NCBI RefSeq assembly: GCF_003574625.1
Contig: NZ_QNUJ01000009.1
Location: 124,001-188,000, forward strand
Origin: Shinella zoogloeoides
GTDB lineage: Bacteria > Pseudomonadota > Alphaproteobacteria > Rhizobiales > Rhizobiaceae
Length of the DNA stretch: 64,000 nt
Reading direction: 5' to 3'
Made by a program: the position numbers and the translations under genes. Positions within the stretch are counted from its first letter, which is position 1. Every line of letters starts with the position of its first letter. Below, piece by piece: positions 16,875-25,245 of this stretch. The notes below the pieces were generated by a model, which saw nothing but the letters and a program-made list of their open reading frames with translations, did no database searches and was not told where the DNA came from.

Positions 16875-17877
16875 TCGGCTCGGCCACCTGGATCAGGCAG
16901 TCGCCGGGCTGGCTATCGGTGTGCAGCCGGTGGGAGATGACGATGCCGCCTTCGGCGAAACGCAGCGCCCCTTCCCCGTCGTCCAGCCGCTCCAGATCGT
17001 GATACCAGCCGGCAAGGTCGCCGGCCGCCACATGCGCGCCGAGCGCGACGGCCGGCTCGAACCAGCCGCGCCGGCTGGCATAGATGCCCTGGCTGTGCCG
17101 CGACAGCGAGAGAAGCTGCAGCGCGGGCGGCGCGGGCAGGGCCTGCCGCGACAGGACGGGCTTCTCGACGATGCCGAGCGCCAGGAGCAGCCGGTCGATG
17201 GCGGCCGCCGTGAAGGCCATGCTGTCCGGCGTCACCGTTCCACCGCCGCCGAATTCGCCGGAAAGGCCGATCGTGCCGGCACGGCCCGCCGCACCCATCG
17301 AGGTCGGCGCCGCCGGCCCGTTGTCGGCGATGAAGGCATGGGCCGCGCCCATCGCCCGCATCAGGTCGAGCGAGCGCTCGAAACGCGCGGCATCGGCCTG
17401 CCGCTCGATGAGCGTGCAGGCCAGATGCGCCATGGAGGTGCCGCCGGAATGGAGGTCGAGCACCGCGTCGTGCTGCGGGAACAGCGTGTGCTCGAGGAAA
17501 TGCGCCAGCCGCGCCGTCGGCGTACCGGCGGGATCGCCCGGAAAGGCGCGGTTGAGATTGCCGCCGTCGAAGGGCGAGCAGCGCTTCGCCGCCATCACCG
17601 CCGGCAGGTTCGCCATCGGCAGGATGGTGACGGCGCCGCGGATCTTCGCCGCATCGAGAAGCCGCATCAGCCGCCCGAGCTGGAGCTCGCCCTCGTATTC
17701 GTCGCCATGGTTGCCCGCCATCAGCAGAAGGCTCGGTCCCGCGCCGTTCTTCAGGCGCAGGATCGGAATGCGGATCTGGTAATAGGGCGAGCGGTCGACC
17801 GAATAGGGAATGGCGAGATGCCCGGCCTGCCGGCCGTCCAGCGCGAAATCGATCGGGTTGACAAGTCCGCTGTGCAT
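16864..17877 (-). CDS. AstE/aspartoacylase family zinc deacylase
   Basis: A 337-residue member of the succinylglutamate desuccinylase/aspartoacylase group (M14-like). Zinc-site features are visible: MAGNHGDEYEG (His and Glu ligands near residues 55-58) and VLDLHSGG (second His near 142), with a probable catalytic Glu in GLSGEFGGGGTVT. Relatives such as DoeB/EutE remove acyl groups from N-acylated amino acids (for example N-acetyl-diaminobutyrate in ectoine breakdown). It is the last gene of the IclR-linked operon, 30 bp after ridA. The substrate is unknown; an N-acyl amino acid is likely. Confidence 0.83.
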   Translation of the reverse strand: MHSGLVNPIDFALDGRQAGHLAIPYSVDRSPYYQIRIPILRLKNGAGPSLLLMAGNHGDEYEGELQLGRLMRLLDAAKIRGAVTILPMANLPAVMAAKRCSPFDGGNLNRAFPGDPAGTPTARLAHFLEHTLFPQHDAVLDLHSGGTSMAHLACTLIERQADAARFERSLDLMRAMGAAHAFIADNGPAAPTSMGAAGRAGTIGLSGEFGGGGTVTPDSMAFTAAAIDRLLLALGIVEKPVLSRQALPAPPALQLLSLSRHSQGIYASRRGWFEPAVALGAHVAAGDLAGWYHDLERLDDGEGALRFAEGGIVISHRLHTDSQPGDCLIQVAEPISG

Positions 17878-17907
17878 GGGGGTCTCCAGTCCGGGCAGGG
17901 GCCGCCC

Positions 17908-18252
17908 TCAGAGGGCGGCGACGGCGGTCATTTCGACGCGCAGGTCGGGATCGGCAAGGCGGGCCTCGACGCAGGCGCGGGCCGGCGGATTGGCTGGATC
18001 GATCCACGCATCATAGACACCGTTCATCGCATCGAAATCCACGATCGCCGGCAAGAAGACATTGACGGCAAGGAGCTTCGAGCGATCCGTGCCGGCTTCC
18101 TTCAGAAGGGCGTCGATCTTGCCGAGCACGTCCTGCGTCTGGGCTTCGATGCCGGCCTTGCGGTCTTCGGCGACTTGGCCGGCAATGTAGACGAGACCGC
18201 CATAGCTGACGGCCTGGCTCATGCGCGAACCCTTCTGGTAACGCTGGATCAT
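17908..18252 (-). CDS. RidA family enamine/imine deaminase
   Basis: The 114-residue protein has the YjgF/RidA signature, including VYIAGQVAEDRKAGIEAQTQDVL and a C-terminal ARACVEARLADPDLRVEMTAVA with the conserved Arg that binds substrate carboxylate. RidA proteins hydrolyse enamine/imine products released by PLP dehydratases. That fits its place directly after the D-threonine-aldolase/D-hydroxyaspartate-dehydratase-like gene in the same operon. Confidence 0.9.
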   Translation of the reverse strand: MIQRYQKGSRMSQAVSYGGLVYIAGQVAEDRKAGIEAQTQDVLGKIDALLKEAGTDRSKLLAVNVFLPAIVDFDAMNGVYDAWIDPANPPARACVEARLADPDLRVEMTAVAAL

Positions 18253-18290
18253 CGCGAGTTTTCCTTTTCTTTATGCTTGCTTGGGGAGGA

Positions 18291-19601
18291 TCAGCCGAAG
18301 CTGGTGAGATAGGCCACTGTCACCGTATGGTCCGGGTCGAGGCCGTAGAGGATGGCGTGCCGGTCGAGGCAGGTGCAGGGATGCGAGATACCGAACTCGA
18401 CCACGTCGCCGACGGCAACGTCGCCTGCCCCCGGCAGGGCGACGAAGGCGTGCTGGTCGTTGAGGCGCAGCCCCTCGGCGCCGGTGAAATCGCCAAGCCG
18501 CGCGCCGTTCCGGTAAAGCGCCAGCGGCCGCGGCAGCCCCTGGTCGATGGCGACGTCGCGAAGGCCCATGCCGCAGATCGCAAGACCCGGCTCGGGGCGC
18601 GACAGCACCTCCGCCCAGACCCGAAGCGCCGGCCGGAAGCCCTCGGATGCCGACGCGGCCTCCTTGCCGATGCGGAAGCCGCCGCGCGCATCGAGGCCGG
18701 CAAGGCCGCGCTCGTAGATGCCGTGGTCGTGGAAGAAGATCGCCCCGCAGCGCAGCACCAGCCGGCAATCGGGATCGGCCCTGACGGCGGCGGAAAGCCC
18801 GGCGACGACCCGGTCGAAAAAGACCGAACCGCCCGCCGTCACCAAGAGCGACCGCTCGCTGCCGATGCGGGCGCGCACCTTCGGCAGGAAATCCGCCGTC
18901 AGTTGCATCAGGCCGTCGATCCGGCTCAGCGTCTCGTCGGCATCGGCGGTCGCGGCGGCGCCCTCATAGGCGGCGATGCCGGTCAGCCGGAAGTTTGGCG
19001 TTTCCGCCGCAAGGATGGCGTCGAGGATCGCCCCGGCGGCCTCGGCGCTGCGCGCACCGGCGCGGCCGGCACCGAACTCGACCAGAAGGCCGAGCGGCGG
19101 CAGGTCGCCGCGCTCCCGCCAGGCCGTGCGCAACGCCTCGGCCAGCGGGAGCGAATCGACAAAAATATGCACCTCGGCCGTCGGATAGCCGGCGAGCAAC
19201 GCGGCAAGGCGGCGGGCGGCGGCAAGGCCGCCGATCTCGTTGGCAAGCAGCAGCCGGCGCTGGCCGGCCTTGAGCAGTACGGCAGCCTGGCGGATATCGG
19301 CGACGGTCGTGCCCCACGCGCCCGCGGCCAGCAGCGCGCCGGAAATCGCCGTCGACATCGGCGTCTTGGCATGCGGGGCGATCTCGACGCCCTGGCCTTT
19401 CACATAGGCCATCATCAGGTCGACATTGGCGGCGAAGGCCTGCCGGTCGAGCGAGATCAGCGGCAGCGCCATGCTGCCGTCGAAGGGCTTCCAGCCCTGC
19501 CTGCCGATGGCGTCGAGCGCAAGCGGCGCATGGCCCGGCGGAAAGCCACGGGTGCGGTCGTCGATCATCGGATTGTCGGTGGCGGCGTGAAGGTCAGACA
19601 T
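18291..19601 (-). CDS. PLP-dependent DSD1-family enzyme (D-threonine aldolase / D-hydroxyamino acid dehydratase-like)
   Basis: A 436-residue fold-type III PLP enzyme: an alanine-racemase-like N-terminal barrel with the PLP lysine in IAPHAKTPMS (Lys79) and a C-terminal domain with the metal-binding His/Cys motif SHPCTCLDRH. Characterised relatives are D-threonine aldolase, eukaryote-type D-serine dehydratase and D-threo-3-hydroxyaspartate dehydratase. The start is the ATG at 19601, overlapping the preceding gene by 8 bp. A RidA gene follows, which favours a dehydratase releasing an enamine. Which beta-hydroxy D-amino acid is used is unknown. Confidence 0.83.
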   Translation of the reverse strand: MSDLHAATDNPMIDDRTRGFPPGHAPLALDAIGRQGWKPFDGSMALPLISLDRQAFAANVDLMMAYVKGQGVEIAPHAKTPMSTAISGALLAAGAWGTTVADIRQAAVLLKAGQRRLLLANEIGGLAAARRLAALLAGYPTAEVHIFVDSLPLAEALRTAWRERGDLPPLGLLVEFGAGRAGARSAEAAGAILDAILAAETPNFRLTGIAAYEGAAATADADETLSRIDGLMQLTADFLPKVRARIGSERSLLVTAGGSVFFDRVVAGLSAAVRADPDCRLVLRCGAIFFHDHGIYERGLAGLDARGGFRIGKEAASASEGFRPALRVWAEVLSRPEPGLAICGMGLRDVAIDQGLPRPLALYRNGARLGDFTGAEGLRLNDQHAFVALPGAGDVAVGDVVEFGISHPCTCLDRHAILYGLDPDHTVTVAYLTSFG

Positions 19602-20529
19602 GGTGTTCTCCCATCCCGAGGCGGTAGGTCTCGTTGGCGGTCGTGAAGAAGAGGGCGCGCTGCTCGTCGAGCGAAAGCGGCGCGGCGACGGTGCGGAAGA
19701 CCGCGTAGACCTCATCGAAGGAAGCATGCAAGCCGGCCACGGGGAAATCGCTGGCGAACATCGCGCGCACCGGCCCGAAGCAATCGAGCCCGTGCTCGAT
19801 GACCGGCCGCAGGCTTTCGAGCGTCCAATCGTTGTCATAGGCAACGAGGTCGGAAATCTTCAGCCGCACGTTCGGCTCGCGGCCGAGCGCCCGCAGGCCG
19901 CTCCTCCAGAGCACCATGCCCTCTTCGCTGCGATCGGCCGGGCTGCCGGCATGGTTGAGCGCGAAGACCGTGTCGGGAAAGGCGCGCACGAGATCGACCG
20001 CCTCGTCCATCTGCCAGGGATAGAGCATCAGGTCGAAGACGAGGCCGAGGCGGGCGAGATGGGCAAGGCCGCGGCGCCAGGCAGGATCGGCCATGCGGTA
20101 CGGACGAGGCGCAAAACTCTTCGCCGGCTCCGGGTGCCAGCTCACGATGTCGCGAATGCCGACGACGTTCGGATTGGCCGCCTCCGTTTCGAGCAGGCGA
20201 AGGACATCGGGGCTGTCGAGGGGGACGCGGGCGACATAGCGCCGCGCGATGCCGCAGGAACGGTCGAACCCGTCCAGCCAGCGGCTTTCCTCCAGCGGAT
20301 GCGCATCCGACCAGCCGGCCTCGACATGCACCGTGGCGACGATGTCCTGCCGCACGGCATCGGCGCGATATTCGGCGATGCCGTAGTCCTTCAGAATCGG
20401 CGCGAGGCTGCCATAGACCATCTCGCCGCCGGTCGCCCGCGCCTTTTCCAGCCAGGGATGACGCCCGAGCGAAAGGTCCCAGAGATGGTGGTGCGGGTCG
20501 ATGACCGGCCCGCCGTAGCGCACAGTCAT
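19594..20529 (-). CDS. Amidohydrolase family protein (amidohydrolase_2, lactonase-like)
   Basis: A 311-residue TIM-barrel hydrolase starting with the metal motif DPHHHLWD (residues 11-18), with a conserved VHVEAGWSD strand, NHAGSP in the second half and the late Asp in ASDFPVAG. Relatives include L-fuconolactonase, L-rhamnonolactonase and 2-pyrone-4,6-dicarboxylate hydrolase. The ATG at 20529 overlaps the permease stop as ATGA, so it is coupled to the transporter genes. It may open a lactone or cyclic amide derived from the imported compound. Confidence 0.85.
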   Translation of the reverse strand: MTVRYGGPVIDPHHHLWDLSLGRHPWLEKARATGGEMVYGSLAPILKDYGIAEYRADAVRQDIVATVHVEAGWSDAHPLEESRWLDGFDRSCGIARRYVARVPLDSPDVLRLLETEAANPNVVGIRDIVSWHPEPAKSFAPRPYRMADPAWRRGLAHLARLGLVFDLMLYPWQMDEAVDLVRAFPDTVFALNHAGSPADRSEEGMVLWRSGLRALGREPNVRLKISDLVAYDNDWTLESLRPVIEHGLDCFGPVRAMFASDFPVAGLHASFDEVYAVFRTVAAPLSLDEQRALFFTTANETYRLGMGEHHV

Positions 20530-21467
20530 CGCCGCGCCTCTCGGCCGGAAATGAGCAGCAGCGCGAGGATCAGCGTGCCGAACATGATCGAGCGCCAGCC
20601 GGGCGAGGCATTGACCACCGTGATCAGCGCCGTCGTGGTGACGAGCAGGATCGCGCCCGGAATGGTGCCGGCATAGGTGCCGCGCCCGCCGAGGATGGAG
20701 GTGCCGCCGAGCACGACGGCCGCGATCGATGTCAGGAGATAGGGATCGCCGATGCCGACATAGCCCTGCCGGTTCATGCCGAGCACCAGGATGCCGGCAA
20801 GGCCGGCGAAGAAGCCGGAAAGCGCATAGAGGATCAGCGTGTTGCGCGTGACGCTGACGCCGGAAAGCCGCGTCGCCAGCGGATTGGCCCCGAGGGCGAG
20901 GAAGCGCGCGCCGATGGGCATGCGGTGGATGAGCAGCAGCACGGTGGCCGAGACGACGACCCAGAGGATCACCCCGGCGGGAACGCCGAGCGGCCGGGCT
21001 TGCCCGAGCAGGATGACCGCCGGATTGCTGACCGTGACCGCACTGCCGCCGGCGACGATGACGAGCAGGCCCTGCAGGAAGGTCGCCATGGCGAGCGTCA
21101 TGATGATCGGCGGCACGCGGAGATAGGCCGCCCCCGCGCCGTTGAGGAAGCCGATGCCGGCGGCAATCGCCAACGCAAGGACGATGCCGACGAGGCCCGT
21201 CGGGTCCCAGGCGGGGGAGATCAGCGGCAGGAGGATCGCCGTGACGGTGATGACCGCGCCGACCGAAAGGTCGATGCCGCCCATCAGGATGACGAGCGTC
21301 TGGCCGGCTGCCGCGATGCCGATGACGGCGGCAAGCTCCAGAAGGTAGCGCAGGTGCCCGTAGGCGCCGAAGCCGCGCAGCGTGAGGCCGGCGACGAGCC
21401 AGACGAGCGCCACAAGCACGAAGGTCAGGAGCGGCGGGTTGCGGAACAGGGATCGCACTGCATTCAT
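20526..21467 (-). CDS. Sugar-type ABC transporter permease (RbsC family)
   Basis: A 313-residue, very hydrophobic protein with eight or more membrane segments and the RbsC-type EAA-like loop around GVSVTRNTLILYALSG, ending with the conserved AAVVLGGTSILGGRGTYAGTIPG block. The start at 21467 is an ATGA overlap with the other permease; the open frame extends upstream but only as antisense-like sequence. It pairs with the second permease and the double-NBD ATPase as a CUT2-type importer. Confidence 0.9.
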   Translation of the reverse strand: MNAVRSLFRNPPLLTFVLVALVWLVAGLTLRGFGAYGHLRYLLELAAVIGIAAAGQTLVILMGGIDLSVGAVITVTAILLPLISPAWDPTGLVGIVLALAIAAGIGFLNGAGAAYLRVPPIIMTLAMATFLQGLLVIVAGGSAVTVSNPAVILLGQARPLGVPAGVILWVVVSATVLLLIHRMPIGARFLALGANPLATRLSGVSVTRNTLILYALSGFFAGLAGILVLGMNRQGYVGIGDPYLLTSIAAVVLGGTSILGGRGTYAGTIPGAILLVTTTALITVVNASPGWRSIMFGTLILALLLISGREARR

Positions 21468-22429
21468 CGCCTTGCCCTCCAGACGCCGAGAAGTTCCGGC
21501 ACCGCGACGGCGCCGACGATGATCAGGCCCTGCGCGACATATTGCGCGACGGGCGGGAAGCCGAGGAAGAACATCACGTTGATCATGACGGAAAGCAGCA
21601 GGCTGCCGCAGATCGCCCCGCGCATCGTGCCCTTGCCGCCGAGGAAGCCGACGCCGCCGAGCACGGCCGCGGCAATCGAGTTCAGCGTGAAGGGATTGCC
21701 GATGACCGGGTCGCCCGAGCCGGTCTGCGCCGCGACGAAGAGGCCGGCCAGCGCCGCCAGCAGGCCGGAAAGCGCGAAGGAGACGATCTTCACCCGTTCG
21801 ACCGGAACGCCGGAGCGGAAGGCGCCGACGGGATTGTCGCCCGCCGCATAGATGCCGAGGCCGAGCGGCGTTGCCAGAAACGCCTTCCAGAGCACGAGGA
21901 TGACGACGAGCAGCAGGAAGGCGACCGGCGTGTGGCCGGCGAGCGTCGTCGAGAGCCAACCGGGAATGAAGCCGCCCGGGCGCGGCAGGAGGATCAGCGC
22001 GACGCCGGTGATGATGAAGGAGCCGGCCAGCGTCACGATGATCGCCGGCAGGCGCAGATGCGCGACGATGGTCCCGGTGACGGCACCGATGGCAAGGCCG
22101 GTGAAGGCGACGGCGAGGAAGCCGCCCGGCACGCCGAGGACACCCTCCATGGTGGTCGCGGCGATGACCGCGCCGAGGCTGACGAGCGGGCCGATGGCGA
22201 GCGTGATGCCGCCGTTCAGCATCAGCAGCGCCTGCGCCATGGTGACGAGCGCCAGCGGGAACCAGTTCTGCGTGAACTTGGAAAAGCCGCCGACGGAAAG
22301 GATGCCCGGAAAGAGCACGGCATAAAGGATCAGGAAGGCGGCGACGACGAGATAGAGGCCGCCGAGGCCGCGGTTGCGGCGGCACTGGACGGCGCCGTAG
22401 AGCCAGCCGGAGGACGAAACGGTGCTCAT
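21464..22429 (-). CDS. Sugar-type ABC transporter permease (RbsC family)
   Basis: A 321-residue membrane protein of the same family as its neighbour. It shows MLNGGITLAIGPLVSLGAVIAA near TM3-4, an EAA-like GVPVERVKIVSFALSG loop and the AAAVLGGVGFLGGKGTMRG block. ATGA overlaps on both sides (22426-22429 and 21464-21467) couple it to the ATPase and the second permease. Two different permeases suggest a heterodimeric membrane pore. Confidence 0.9.
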   Translation of the reverse strand: MSTVSSSGWLYGAVQCRRNRGLGGLYLVVAAFLILYAVLFPGILSVGGFSKFTQNWFPLALVTMAQALLMLNGGITLAIGPLVSLGAVIAATTMEGVLGVPGGFLAVAFTGLAIGAVTGTIVAHLRLPAIIVTLAGSFIITGVALILLPRPGGFIPGWLSTTLAGHTPVAFLLLVVILVLWKAFLATPLGLGIYAAGDNPVGAFRSGVPVERVKIVSFALSGLLAALAGLFVAAQTGSGDPVIGNPFTLNSIAAAVLGGVGFLGGKGTMRGAICGSLLLSVMINVMFFLGFPPVAQYVAQGLIIVGAVAVPELLGVWRARR

Positions 22430-23934
22430 GCGGCCGCTCCCTTTCTGTCGATGCCCATGGCCGCGCCGACGATGGCCTCTTCACTGATGGCGTCGCCCGA
22501 CAGCGTCGCCGCGACGCGGCCTTCGCGCAGCACCACGACGCGGTCGCACAAATGCACCAGCTCGGGCGTATCGGAGCTTGCGAGGATGACGAGCCGGCCC
22601 TCGGCGGCGAAGGCCCGCAGCATGAGGTAGATCTCGCGCTTGGTCTCGATGTCGACGCCGCGCGTCGGATCGTTGAGCAGCAGCACGGACGGGTCGAGCG
22701 GCAGCCACTTGGCGAGCGCCACCTTCTGCTGGTTGCCGCCCGAAAGCGCCTGCACCGGGCGGGCGACGTCGCCCTTGATGGTGAGCCGGCAGGCGAGATC
22801 GGCGATCAGCCCGGTTTCCGCGGCCCGGTCGCGCAGGCCCCCGCGCGCAAGCCGACCGAGGGAGGGCAGGATGAGGTTGGAGGCGATGGAATGCGGCAGC
22901 ACCAGCCCCTCGTGCTTGCGGTCGGCCGGCACATAGACGATGCCGGCCGCATTGGCCGCCTCGACATGGGCGGGCAGGCCGCTCCTGCCCGAGACCTCGG
23001 CCCTGTCGGCCCTTGCGGGAATTGCGCCGTAAAGGCCGAGCAGCAGGTCTTCCTGCCCCTGCCCGACGAGGCCGCCGATGCCGACGATCTCGCCCGCATG
23101 GGCGGAAAAGCCGATGTCGCGCACGAGGCCGGCGGAAAAGCCCTCGACGCCGATGCGCAGCGCGCCGGGATTGGAAACGGTGCGCGGCGGGAAGAGATCG
23201 CCCGTCTCGCGGCCGACCATCAGGCGCACCAGCCCCTCCCCGTCGATGCCGGCGAGCGACTGGTCGGCGGTGACGCCGCCATCCTTCAGCACGGTGACGT
23301 GGGAGCAGAGCGCCTGCACCTCGTTGAGACGGTGGGAGATATAGAGCAGCGCCGTGCCGCGGTCGCGCAGCATCTCGATGAGGCGGGCGAGGATGCCGGC
23401 CTCATGGGCGGAGAGCGAGGAGGTCGGCTCGTCAAGGATGAGCACGCGGGGCTTGCGGAAGAGCGCCTTGGCGATCTCCACCATCTGGCGGCGGCCGAGC
23501 GCGAGGTCGGCGACCGGCATGTCGAGCGGCTCGGTGAGACCCACCATGTCGCAAACCTCCCGCACGCCGCGATGGAGCGCGGCATAGTCGATGAGGCCGA
23601 AGCGCCGCGGGAAGGCGCCGAGGCCGATATTCTCGGCGATCGACAGGTCGGCCGTCAGGCTCAGTTCCTGCTGCACCACGGCGATGCCGGCCGCGCGGGC
23701 GGCGGCCGGGCTGAAGCGCCCGACCGGCTTGCCGTCGACGAAAATCGTGCCGCTGTCCGGCTGGAGAGCGCCGGACAGCAGATTGATCAGCGTGGATTTT
23801 CCCGCGCCGTTCTCGCCGAGCAGGGCATGAACCCGGCCCGGCAGAAGGGCGATATCGACACCCTTCAGAACCGGATTGCCGAAAAATCCCTTGAACACCT
23901 GCCGGGCTTCCAGCAGGGGCCTTGGTTCCGTCAT
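22426..23934 (-). CDS. Sugar-type ABC transporter ATPase with two nucleotide-binding domains (RbsA-like)
   Basis: The 502-residue protein has two ABC domains. The first has Walker A GENGAGKST (about 38-46), an unusual signature LALGRRQM and Walker B ILDEPTSSL. The second has a degenerate P-loop (GIGGLVGQGQEDLL), a full signature LSGGNQQKVALAKWL and LLNDPTRGVDIETK. This asymmetry is normal for RbsA/MglA/XylG proteins. It lies 19 bp downstream of the binding-protein gene. Confidence 0.92.
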   Translation of the reverse strand: MTEPRPLLEARQVFKGFFGNPVLKGVDIALLPGRVHALLGENGAGKSTLINLLSGALQPDSGTIFVDGKPVGRFSPAAARAAGIAVVQQELSLTADLSIAENIGLGAFPRRFGLIDYAALHRGVREVCDMVGLTEPLDMPVADLALGRRQMVEIAKALFRKPRVLILDEPTSSLSAHEAGILARLIEMLRDRGTALLYISHRLNEVQALCSHVTVLKDGGVTADQSLAGIDGEGLVRLMVGRETGDLFPPRTVSNPGALRIGVEGFSAGLVRDIGFSAHAGEIVGIGGLVGQGQEDLLLGLYGAIPARADRAEVSGRSGLPAHVEAANAAGIVYVPADRKHEGLVLPHSIASNLILPSLGRLARGGLRDRAAETGLIADLACRLTIKGDVARPVQALSGGNQQKVALAKWLPLDPSVLLLNDPTRGVDIETKREIYLMLRAFAAEGRLVILASSDTPELVHLCDRVVVLREGRVAATLSGDAISEEAIVGAAMGIDRKGAAA

Positions 23935-23953
23935 GACGGCGTCCTCTTCGGGT

Positions 23954-25024
23954 TTACTGCGCGATCAGCTTGTCGAAAAGCGCCTGATCGTAATCCGAAT
24001 AGATGTAGCCGTCGGCCGGGAACTGGTCGGCGCGGGCGAGGTAGCTGTCGATCGAGCTGTCGTCGATGACCGGCAGCGGAACCTTGATGAAGGCGGGAAC
24101 GTCCTTGCCTTCCAGCGCCTGCACGGCCGTGTAGACGGAAAGCGCGCCGAGCCAGTTCGGCTGCATCGTCGCCCAGCCCTTCAGGCCCTTTTCCTTCCAC
24201 AGTTCCAGGAACTGACGGGCATTCTCGCCGGTGATCGGAACCTGCTCGCGGCCCTGGCGGTCGAAGGCCATGACGGAACCGGCCGAAAGCGCGCCGCCGA
24301 GCGAGAGCACGCCGTCGATCTCCGGATTGGCGAAGAGCAGGCTCGTCATCGCTTCCTGCGCCGGGGCGACGTTGTATTCGGTGTTCGTCTCGGTGATGAT
24401 CTCGAGACCCGGATTGGCGTCGAGCACCGGCTGGGCGCCCTTGCGGCGGTCATCGCTGACGGAAATGCCGGCCGGACCGTTCATGACGATGATCTTGCCC
24501 TTGCCGCCGAGCTGGTCGGCAAGCCACTTGGCGGCGCCCGCGCCCCATTCACTGGAATCGGTGTTGATCTTCGCCGTCACCTTGTCGGTGTTGACGAGGC
24601 TGTCGAAATTCACGACCGCGATGCCCTTGTCGCAGGCATCCGAAATGACGCGGTCGAGCGCGTTGGACGAGCCGGCGATGACGACGATGGCGTCGACATT
24701 GGCGTCGATCATCGACTGGATGTGCTGGATCTGCGTCTGGGCGTTGCCCTGCGCGTCCGTGATCATCAGGTCCTTGACGAGGCCGTCCTTCTTCAGCGTC
24801 TCGACCTCGGCGGCAATCGTGCCTTCGGTCTGCTTCATCCAGGTCGGCACCGAATAGATGTTGGCCCAGCCGATCGTGTAGGGCGCCTTGCGATCGCCCT
24901 TGATGCAGTTGGCGGCAGCCGACGCCGTGCCGGCGCCGAAGACGAGGAGAGCCGCGGCGGCAGCGGCACCCGCGAGAAGGCGGCTGCGCAGCGAGGCGGA
25001 CGGGCGGTGCTTGGAATTGTTCAT
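23954..25024 (-). CDS. Periplasmic sugar-type substrate-binding protein (RbsB family)
   Basis: A 356-residue secreted protein. The first about 37 residues form a signal peptide: basic start, hydrophobic core LLAGAAAAAALLVFGA, and cleavage near TASA-AA. The mature part is a peripla_BP_4 fold with QIQHIQSMIDANVDAIVVIAGSSNALD and IDGVLSLGG. The start at 25024 has GGGGATC upstream. It is the first gene of the operon and follows site B by 47 bp. Ligand unknown; the family takes up sugars, polyols, autoinducers and amino-sugar-like compounds. Confidence 0.9.
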   Translation of the reverse strand: MNNSKHRPSASLRSRLLAGAAAAAALLVFGAGTASAAANCIKGDRKAPYTIGWANIYSVPTWMKQTEGTIAAEVETLKKDGLVKDLMITDAQGNAQTQIQHIQSMIDANVDAIVVIAGSSNALDRVISDACDKGIAVVNFDSLVNTDKVTAKINTDSSEWGAGAAKWLADQLGGKGKIIVMNGPAGISVSDDRRKGAQPVLDANPGLEIITETNTEYNVAPAQEAMTSLLFANPEIDGVLSLGGALSAGSVMAFDRQGREQVPITGENARQFLELWKEKGLKGWATMQPNWLGALSVYTAVQALEGKDVPAFIKVPLPVIDDSSIDSYLARADQFPADGYIYSDYDQALFDKLIAQ

Positions 25025-25071
25025 GTCGATCCCCTTTTTGTGCGGCAGCAGGAACGGGCTTGCCATCCGTT

Positions 25072-25095
25072 TATGTCCAATATAATGTACATATG
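25072..25095 (-). promoter_or_regulatory. Operator-like motif, site B (shared with 15626-15649)
   Basis: On the minus strand the site begins CATATGTACA and ends GGACATA, matching site A at 20 of 24 positions with identical spacing. It lies 47 bp upstream of the binding-protein start codon, close to where site A sits relative to its gene. It is also upstream of the divergent IclR gene, so autoregulation is possible. Confidence 0.65.
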
Positions 25096-25245
25096 ATCTT
25101 TATAGCGGACGGCGCGATCTTATGCCGATTTTTCCGCCCCGCAAGAGGGGCGTGAAAATTTCCCTGGCGGGGACGGAAAACGAGCGGATTGACAGATGCC
25201 GCGGCCGGCGTGACAAGCTGGCGCGACAAAAGAGGATGGACAGGC

